Shown in pieces: positions 58,700-64,000 of a stretch of 64,000 bases of DNA (within the stretch, counting starts at the first letter, position 1; the number at the start of each line of letters is the position of its first letter). The stretch covers positions 202,372-266,371 of the forward strand of contig JACKAP010000007.1 of assembly GCA_020635015.1 (NCBI GenBank), read 5' to 3'. The notes beneath the pieces are model-generated. The model saw only the letters and a program-made list of their open reading frames with translations. It searched no databases and was not told the DNA's origin. The DNA comes from Calditrichia bacterium. GTDB taxonomy: Bacteria > Calditrichota > Calditrichia > RBG-13-44-9 > J075. Position numbers and translations under genes: made by a program.

Positions 58700-60532
58700 A
58701 TGCTCAAAAAATTACAATGGTTCATCCCTTGCCTGCTCGCGCTGCTCAGCGTCGGGGTGCTGGGGCAATCGCCCGGCGACCTGGTGATCAGCGAGTTTAT
58801 GGCCAATCCCCAGGCGGTGCTGGATGCTAATGGCGAATATGTCGAGTTTTATAATAATACCAGCAACCCGGTTGATATTAACGGATTTACCCTGCGGGAT
58901 GACGGCGTTGACAGCCACGTGATCGCGAATGGCGGTCCCCTGGTGGTGCCGGCATTCGGCTTTATTGTACTGGGTGTCGATGCCAATTCAGGCACCAATG
59001 GTGGTTATAGTGCAAACTACCAGTATGATAATTTTGTGCTAGGAAATAGCGGCGATGAGATTGTATTAGAAACCTCCGGCGGCACCGAGATCTGCCGGCT
59101 GAATTATACCAATGGCGATCCGTTCGGTGCGGGGGTTAGTGCTGAATTGAGCAACGTTACCCTGCACAGCGGTGGCGTGACCCAGGAAGGTAGCTATGTA
59201 GCTGCGACTTCGCCCTATGGCGACGGCGACCTCGGCTCTCCCGGCAGCGCCGGTAACACCCAGGGCACCGGCGGGGGGGATCCGCCTCCGGCGATTTCCA
59301 ACATCGCGCGTGATCTCTTTATCCCCGAGCCGGGCACTGCGTTGACGGTTACTGCGGACATCACCGATGACAGCGACGTGGCGGCGGCGGAACTGCGCTG
59401 GAGCGTCGACGGCGGGGCCATGCAGTCGGTGGCGATGACCGGCCCGGTGGGCGATACCTGGACCGGCGTCATCTCCGGCGGCGAGTTCAGCGACGGCCAG
59501 GTGCTGGAATACTGGATCTGGGCGGAAGACGACGCCCCGCAGTCGGCAGAAAGCGAGCACACCCAGGTCTATGTGGGCGATACCCCGATTGCTAATCTGC
59601 ACATCAACGACCCCAATGGGGTGCCGTTATACCGCCTCGCTTATGCCCGGGTGACCGGCGTGGCGACAGTGGGCAATAGTACTTTTAGTGTCGATAATCT
59701 CGATGTTTACCTTCAGGACAACAGCGGCGGGGTCAACCTCTTCCAGTTCGGCGCCGACTCGCTGGTGACCATTACCGTGGGCAACAGCTACACCGTGGTG
59801 GGCAAGCTGGATCATTATAATGGTAAGACCGAAATCATCCCCGACGATCCGGAAACCGACATCACCGATAACGGCGCCTCCACGCTGCCCGATCCTTTCA
59901 ACCTGAGCATCGCCGCTCTGCTGGCCGATCCGGAGACCTATGAGGGTCGACTTGTGTTGATCGAGCAGGTGAGCAACACCGGCAATGGTGCCGGCTGGCC
60001 GGTAGAAAACTCTGATGCCAACCTTGAAATTACTGATGACGGAGGCACCAGTCTGTTGATCCTGCGAATCGACGGCGATACCGATATCGACGGATCTCCG
60101 GAACCAGCGTGGCCGGTGAACGTGCAGGGGGTCTTCAACCAGTTCGACAATAGTTCGCCTTATAACAGCGGCTACCAGTTGCTGCCCCGCTCCCTGGAGG
60201 ATATTGACGTGACGGTGGGAATCGAGCCGCTGTCCGGCGGCGTGGCAAACGGGTTCAAGCTTCATCCTAACTATCCGAATCCTTTTAACCCGGCAACCAC
60301 CCTGCGTTTCGAGGTACCGGCCAACAGCGGCACCGTAACCCTGGCGATCTACAATGCCCTGGGGCAGAAGCTCAAGACTTTGGTGCAGGAGCGGCTGGCC
60401 TCCGGCGCCTACGAAGTGCAATGGCGTGGTGACGGCGATAACGGTCAGAGTGCCCCCAGCGGAATTTATTTCGCGGTGCTCAAGGCTAACGGTCAGGAGT
60501 TGCAACGAGCAAAAATGGTATTATTGAAATAG
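58700..60532 (+). CDS. Secreted lamin-tail / OB-fold protein with type IX sorting tail
   Basis: A 610-residue secreted protein. Signal peptide (about 1-22, ending VLGQ), lamin-tail domain (about 26-135, DLVISEFMANPQAVLDANGE), an Ig-like module (about 200-300), one OB-fold-like unit (about 305-500, ARVTGVATVGNST, then DVYLQDNSGGVNLF) and a type IX tail (NYPNPFNPATT, ending MVLLK). Module order matches one repeat block of the divergent 1428-residue protein, so the two are relatives. The ATG at 58700 follows CGGAGG. It probably acts outside the cell as an adhesin or nucleic-acid-binding protein. Confidence 0.85.
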   Translation: MLKKLQWFIPCLLALLSVGVLGQSPGDLVISEFMANPQAVLDANGEYVEFYNNTSNPVDINGFTLRDDGVDSHVIANGGPLVVPAFGFIVLGVDANSGTNGGYSANYQYDNFVLGNSGDEIVLETSGGTEICRLNYTNGDPFGAGVSAELSNVTLHSGGVTQEGSYVAATSPYGDGDLGSPGSAGNTQGTGGGDPPPAISNIARDLFIPEPGTALTVTADITDDSDVAAAELRWSVDGGAMQSVAMTGPVGDTWTGVISGGEFSDGQVLEYWIWAEDDAPQSAESEHTQVYVGDTPIANLHINDPNGVPLYRLAYARVTGVATVGNSTFSVDNLDVYLQDNSGGVNLFQFGADSLVTITVGNSYTVVGKLDHYNGKTEIIPDDPETDITDNGASTLPDPFNLSIAALLADPETYEGRLVLIEQVSNTGNGAGWPVENSDANLEITDDGGTSLLILRIDGDTDIDGSPEPAWPVNVQGVFNQFDNSSPYNSGYQLLPRSLEDIDVTVGIEPLSGGVANGFKLHPNYPNPFNPATTLRFEVPANSGTVTLAIYNALGQKLKTLVQERLASGAYEVQWRGDGDNGQSAPSGIYFAVLKANGQELQRAKMVLLK

Positions 60533-60540
60533 CGATTAAT

Positions 60541-60578
60541 ATTTTGTAGCCGCACTATTCATAGTGCGGCTACAAAAT
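60541..60578. terminator. Perfect 18-bp hairpin after the lamin-tail gene
   Basis: ATTTTGTAGCCGCACTAT (60541-60558) and its exact complement (60561-60578) are separated by two bases. It lies 8 bases after the stop codon. T- and A-rich ends make it a plausible two-way terminator. Octad units follow at 60597-60660. Confidence 0.8.
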
Positions 60579-60596
60579 GAGCGCGAAAACCGTTTA

Positions 60597-60664
60597 ACCC
60601 ATTCACCCATCAACCCATTCACCCATTCACCCATCAACCCATTCACCCATCAACTCATTCACCA
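60597..60664. repeat. ACCCATTC/ACCCATCA octad array
   Basis: About eight units of CCCATTCA and CCCATCAA alternate from 60597 to 60662, reaching to within a few bases of the end of the minus-strand lipoprotein gene. There is no complementary arm nearby. Confidence 0.88.
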
Positions 60665-61171
60665 TCAATCCAAGCGCTGATAATAAAAATCCCGCGCATT
60701 TTCCCCCGCCGTCTTTCCCTCAATCCGCGCATGCAGCCCCCCATCCTCCTGCCGCCGGTAGATGATCCGGTTGGGATAGTCGTGCGCCATGTTTTCAAAA
60801 ACCGCCTCGCTTTCGTCGACACGCACCAGCTTGAATTTGACCGGCCCGGGATTGTGGGGCACGATGGGGATATAGAAAATATCATCGCCGATCTGTTCCA
60901 GGGACAGCAGTTCCGTCACGGTGGTATCGCCGTCGACAATTTTGTAAGCCCGCCCGTTCAACTGCAATGCATGGGCAACCTCCCAGCTTTCCCGGTAGAT
61001 CTTCTTGTCTACCTCCCGCTGCCACTCCCCGGCAATCCAGACCAGTTGGGCAAAGCGTGTATCCTCTCCAGAGTCACTCACTTCTTCTGGCGGCTTCTCC
61101 GGGGAGCAGCCGCTCAGCAGTAACCAGCCTAGTGTCACAGCGCCTGCGAATCGAACAAATTGTTTTTTCAT
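60665..61171 (-). CDS. DUF6265-type lipoprotein
   Basis: A 168-residue lipoprotein (lipobox LLSGC, Cys22). The body carries the DUF6265 phrases WIAGEWQREV, YRESW.VAHALQLNGRAY and AVFENMAHDYPNRIIYRRQEDG. The family is widespread in FCB and proteobacteria and its function is unknown; the fold is probably a small beta barrel. The ATG at 61171 follows AAAGGGG. The upstream gap (61172-61569) holds CACAGAG-type repeat arms and no gene. Confidence 0.82.
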   Translation of the reverse strand: MKKQFVRFAGAVTLGWLLLSGCSPEKPPEEVSDSGEDTRFAQLVWIAGEWQREVDKKIYRESWEVAHALQLNGRAYKIVDGDTTVTELLSLEQIGDDIFYIPIVPHNPGPVKFKLVRVDESEAVFENMAHDYPNRIIYRRQEDGGLHARIEGKTAGENARDFYYQRLD

Positions 61172-61287
61172 TATTTTGTCCCCTTTCAATATGATTGAGT
61201 TGAGGGCGTTAAAAAAAGCGACTTTCTTGCCACCGAAGTACGGATATCTTGGCGTGGCTTGTGGCTGTAAATCACAGAATATATTTT

Positions 61288-61490
61288 GTTCACCGCAGAG
61301 AGCGCAGAGGGCGCAAAGAAAAACAATACTTTGAAGTTTGTATCTCTGTGATCTCAGCGATCTCAGCGGTAAGATTAATGTCCTTGCGAATATGAATTAC
61401 TGTGCAACAACAAAATTGGGCTTAGTAGAGGACTTACGCAGGTGGCTTATTACCTTTCTATGTGCTCAGTGTCTCGGTGGCAATCGCTAC
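61288..61490. repeat. CGCAGAGGGCGCAAAG / CTCAGCGATCTCAGCGG arms
   Basis: Arms 61290-61320 (CACCGCAGAGAGCGCAGAGG) and 61340-61371 (its complement, ending CTCAGCGGTAA) pair around 20 bases. A further unit (TGTGCTCAGTGTCTCGGTGG) lies at 61459-61478. They occupy the middle of the 398-base gap 61172-61569; the rest shows no gene. Confidence 0.75.
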
Positions 61491-61569
61491 AATACACAAA
61501 CCGCACGGAAAATGATGATCCCGTGCGGTCTGCTGAGGTCCTGTGCCATTATTGATCGGGACCGCCGAT

Positions 61570-61944
61570 TTATCCCATCGAGTGCAGGGCGACGCGGTTG
61601 CCTTCCGAATCCATGAAGATCGCGAAATAACCGACCTCGTCGTTGATCTTGGTTTTCGGTACCACCACCTTGCCGCCGGCGCCTTCGACCCGGCCGAGCA
61701 CCTTGGCGAGATCCGCACCGCCGTTGAGGTAGACCATCGTGCCGCTGTCGCTGGGCTGGTACATCTCGCCGAAGCACACAGCGCCACTGACTTCTCCCTT
61801 CATGCCGTCCCCCGGGAAAAAGGCCATGTCGATCCCGCCCATGTTATTCACCGGCATCTCTATCTGGAAAATTTTACTGTAAAACTTTGTTGCCCGCTCA
61901 AAATTTGCCGCGGGGATCTCAAACCAATTCAATGCATTTGCCAT
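61570..61944 (-). CDS. VOC/glyoxalase-superfamily protein
   Basis: A 124-residue vicinal-oxygen-chelate protein with the family's paired beta-alpha-beta-beta-beta units (LNWFEIPAANFERATKFYSKIF and then VVVPKTKINDEVGYFAIFMDSEGN). It resembles the small PhnB/glyoxalase-like proteins with DSEGNR near the end; the metal-ligand set is not complete enough to assign an enzyme. The ATG at 61944 follows TGGAGG. It stands upstream of the DUF6265 lipoprotein gene on the same strand, separated by 398 bases of repeat DNA. Confidence 0.87.
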   Translation of the reverse strand: MANALNWFEIPAANFERATKFYSKIFQIEMPVNNMGGIDMAFFPGDGMKGEVSGAVCFGEMYQPSDSGTMVYLNGGADLAKVLGRVEGAGGKVVVPKTKINDEVGYFAIFMDSEGNRVALHSMG

Positions 61945-62033
61945 GATGAACCTCCATTTGTGTATGGTGAACAAAATTTCACTAAATATAAATCGGGCAA
62001 TAGTCGTTTTCAAGGATTTTTTTTATTTTGCTG

Positions 62034-62235
62034 AGGGCGAAGGGCGAAGGGCGAAGGGCGAAGGGCACAGGGCACAGGGCACAGGGCACAGGGCACAGGG
62101 CACAGGGCACAGGGCACAGGGCGAAGAAAATTGTTTTGTTGTCGTATGCAAGTACTTTCCATTTTTTTCGCTCCACGCTCCACGCTTTTTGCTCTCAGCT
62201 CTCAGCCCTCAGCCCTCAGCTCTCAGCCCTTCGCG
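62034..62235. repeat. AGGGCGA/AGGGCAC heptad array with CTCAGCC arm
   Basis: Thirteen contiguous 7-base units (5 of AGGGCGA, 8 of AGGGCAC) run from 62034 to 62124. About 70 bases further on come CTCCACG units (62171-62186) and five CTCAGCC/CTCAGCT units (62194-62230). The ends match: the left array starts GCTGAGGGCG and the right one ends CAGCCCTTCGC, its partial complement. It occupies the gap between the VOC gene and the barrel gene. Confidence 0.92.
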
Positions 62236-62238
62236 CAT

Positions 62239-64000
62239 TTACAAATCCCTCCCCAGCGAAAAATACCACACCGGCCGCCCGGAATCGGCCAGATCAAACT
62301 GCCAGGCCACGTCGACCCGAAGCAGGAAGTAAAGAAAATATACCCGGGCCCCGGCACCATAACCGCTGACGATATCCCGGAAAGCCCGGTTTCCTTCCGC
62401 ATTGCGATAAGTGCCCCGCCAGCGGTCATTGCGGTACCAGCTCTCCCCGGCATCGAATGCGGTGCCGACATCGTAAAACAGTACCCCGCGCACATTGAAC
62501 AAGCGAAGTGGGGGAAAGCCCAGGCGCAGAAAGCGGATCAACGGAAAGCGGAACTCCAGATTGGTGAGCAGATAGCGGTTGCCTTCACTCTGGTAAAACG
62601 GCACGCCGCGCAAAGGGGTCACAAAGCGGGAGAAGTAGACATCCTGGATGGTCTCGGTGCGCAGGTTGCCCCGGGTTTTATAGTTGATCCAGTTGTCCAG
62701 CCCGCCCAAAAAAAACCGCTGCGGATCCTTCCCGAAACTCGCCGCCCCACTGAAGCGGAATGCGAAATTATAATCGCGGTTGACCATCCAATAGCGCCGG
62801 TAATCGAGCCCCAGGGTGCGGAAATCAAGTCCCCGCCCGCGGTACTGCCGGCTGAGGGTCAGCTCAATCCCGTAACGGCTGCCGTCAACCGGGCCGGTTG
62901 AGCCCAGCAATACCGCATCATGGAGATAGGAAAGGGTCGGCACCAGCGTGGATACGCTTTTATCTTCCCCGCTGCCGCTGAAGTGTTTGAGGTCGATATT
63001 GTGCCAGTCGAGCGTCAGCGCCAGGCGGTTGAAGGTGCTGAAGGGATAGCCGGCCAGCAGATTCAGCCCGTAGTTGCGGTAGCGCTGGCGGTTGTCGCCC
63101 CGGTTATCGAAAAACCAGGTGCGTTGAAATCCCCCGAACCCCCAGTTGATCCGCTGGCGCTGGTTGAGATACTTCAGGCTCAGACCGGTATTCTTGAGCT
63201 TCGATACCAGGTTAACATTGAACATGATCCGGTGATCGCCGAGCAGATCACTGTAAGCAAAAGTGCTATATGCCGCCAGGCCGAAAAAGGTATGGTAACC
63301 GGCGCGCAGCGACACCTGCTCCGGGGTAAAGCGGGGCACATACCGGTGAGTTTTGTAATTGCCGCGGGTATCAAGGTATTGGTCCGCCGGCAATTTGATG
63401 CGTTTTTGGGGATGAATCTCGACCAATTCCGCCGTGCCCCGGCGAAATACAAAATTGCGCACGCCTCCGACCGGGTTGTTGTGCTCGCCGGCCGGCGGTG
63501 GCGCATGGTAGCGGGGGCGGCCGTAGCTAGGCTGCCAGTTGCGATCATAGGCGGGCAGCGTTTCCCCCTGCATGGCTTCCTTATAAACGGTCGGAGCCGG
63601 TTCCAGAGCACTCATTTTCAATGGGTAGCTGAGCAGGTAAATATCGTAGCCGCCCTCGTAAAAAGTCGTGAATACCAGCTTGCGCGCCCGGCGGTCCCAG
63701 TTGATCTGGTAGATCCCGGAAATGATATCGGTGAGGGGATACTCGATGCCGCTTTCCAGATGATGCAGGTAGATGTTGGAGATGCCGTTACGATCCGAGA
63801 CAAACGCCAGGGATGTGCCGTCCGGAGTAAAGATCGGATGGTCTTCCTTCCCGGGCGTCGACGTGATTCGTTGAATCATCCCGGTTTCCACATCGATCAC
63901 ATAAATATCACGATTTTCATAATCGAACTGGCTCATGCGGAAATCGGGCGGAACCAGGCGTTCGTCGAGATAATCCTCCCGCGCCGAGGCGAAGGCGATC
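62239..64000 (-). CDS. TolB-type propeller fused to an Omp85-type barrel, start outside window
   Basis: The frame is open to the end of the window, so the N-terminus is missing. A methionine at 63936 is internal, since residues before it (ASAREDYLDERL) still match the TolB/PD40 pattern. About 586 residues are visible. The first part has WD40-like PD40 units (DIYVIDVETG, HPIFTPDGTSLAFVSDRNG). The rest is a 16-strand-type barrel with LTNLEFRFPLIRF and a C-end WYFSLGRDL, as in Omp85/BamA-type surface antigens. A propeller-barrel fusion of this kind is known in FCB genomes. It could assist outer-membrane protein assembly. It is a counterpart of the Omp85 gene at the left end. Confidence 0.82.
   Translation of the reverse strand, partial: IAFASAREDYLDERLVPPDFRMSQFDYENRDIYVIDVETGMIQRITSTPGKEDHPIFTPDGTSLAFVSDRNGISNIYLHHLESGIEYPLTDIISGIYQINWDRRARKLVFTTFYEGGYDIYLLSYPLKMSALEPAPTVYKEAMQGETLPAYDRNWQPSYGRPRYHAPPPAGEHNNPVGGVRNFVFRRGTAELVEIHPQKRIKLPADQYLDTRGNYKTHRYVPRFTPEQVSLRAGYHTFFGLAAYSTFAYSDLLGDHRIMFNVNLVSKLKNTGLSLKYLNQRQRINWGFGGFQRTWFFDNRGDNRQRYRNYGLNLLAGYPFSTFNRLALTLDWHNIDLKHFSGSGEDKSVSTLVPTLSYLHDAVLLGSTGPVDGSRYGIELTLSRQYRGRGLDFRTLGLDYRRYWMVNRDYNFAFRFSGAASFGKDPQRFFLGGLDNWINYKTRGNLRTETIQDVYFSRFVTPLRGVPFYQSEGNRYLLTNLEFRFPLIRFLRLGFPPLRLFNVRGVLFYDVGTAFDAGESWYRNDRWRGTYRNAEGNRAFRDIVSGYGAGARVYFLYFLLRVDVAWQFDLADSGRPVWYFSLGRDL

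Noticed and set aside
62034..62124. Possible CRISPR array
   Set aside because: Units are 7 bases and contiguous, with no spacers. No array in the window has 23-40-base repeats with unique spacers, and no cas gene is present.

Overview
The window comes from a high-GC (visibly about 55-60 % in genes) member of the Fibrobacterota-Chlorobiota-Bacteroidota (FCB) group, most likely a Calditrichota/KSB1-type lineage. Signs are four secreted proteins with C-terminal type IX sorting tails of the NYPNPFNP kind, a hybrid two-component sensor with propeller repeats and an AraC output domain, PorV/FadL-type barrels and a DUF6090-like protein. No rRNA, tRNA, phage, transposase or CRISPR array was seen. The assignment rests on protein style only.

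Layout. 1-6.0 kb: end of an unknown gene, an Omp85 barrel with one POTRA domain, then a DUF4390 / NtrY-like kinase / NtrX-like regulator cluster. 6.2-16 kb (mostly minus): a secreted esterase, a 1421-residue hybrid sensor, a nucleotidyltransferase plus small-protein pair, an enolase-superfamily epimerase and a secreted M43 metalloprotease. 16-22.5 kb: ATP-grasp ligase, radical SAM protein behind an NfuA-type Fe-S carrier, a small conserved-looking protein, an AT-rich orphan, and a lipoprotein with a collagen-like motif. 22.8-31 kb: a kinase whose sensor is an FG-GAP/ASPIC propeller, its sigma-54 regulator, a lipoprotein with a serine/arginine-rich tail and a FadL-type barrel. 31-36 kb: cupin, TrpF-like protein, M14 peptidase, WalJ-like MBL hydrolase and pyrF-pyrE. 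36-48.7 kb: secreted Asp-box propeller, M50 protease, hydrolase plus DksA-type zinc finger, c-type haem lipoprotein, class C beta-lactamase-like hydrolase, cation efflux and SLC13 transporters, SMI1/KNR4 and DUF6090-like proteins. 48.7-64 kb: an envelope cluster (two PorV/FadL-like barrels, a helix-hairpin-helix barrel, two lamin-tail proteins), small lipoprotein and VOC proteins, and a TolB-propeller/Omp85 protein cut by the window edge.

The genes share two themes: building and sensing the cell surface (barrels, type IX substrates, three signalling systems), and scattered housekeeping (pyrimidine synthesis, Fe-S assembly, ion transport).

The most unusual feature is between the genes. Nearly every gap holds arrays of 7- or 8-bp units, commonly as two complementary arms, sometimes nested two deep, with a different unit family at different loci. 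Two such pieces lie in frame inside the hybrid sensor gene. A second class, of palindromes with a CACGCTCTGCGTG or CGACGCTCTGCGTCG core, forms three full elements and one half. These resemble the short tandem repeats of cyanobacteria and the REP/BIME elements of proteobacteria. Together they are the best candidate here for an undescribed, genome-wide repeat system.
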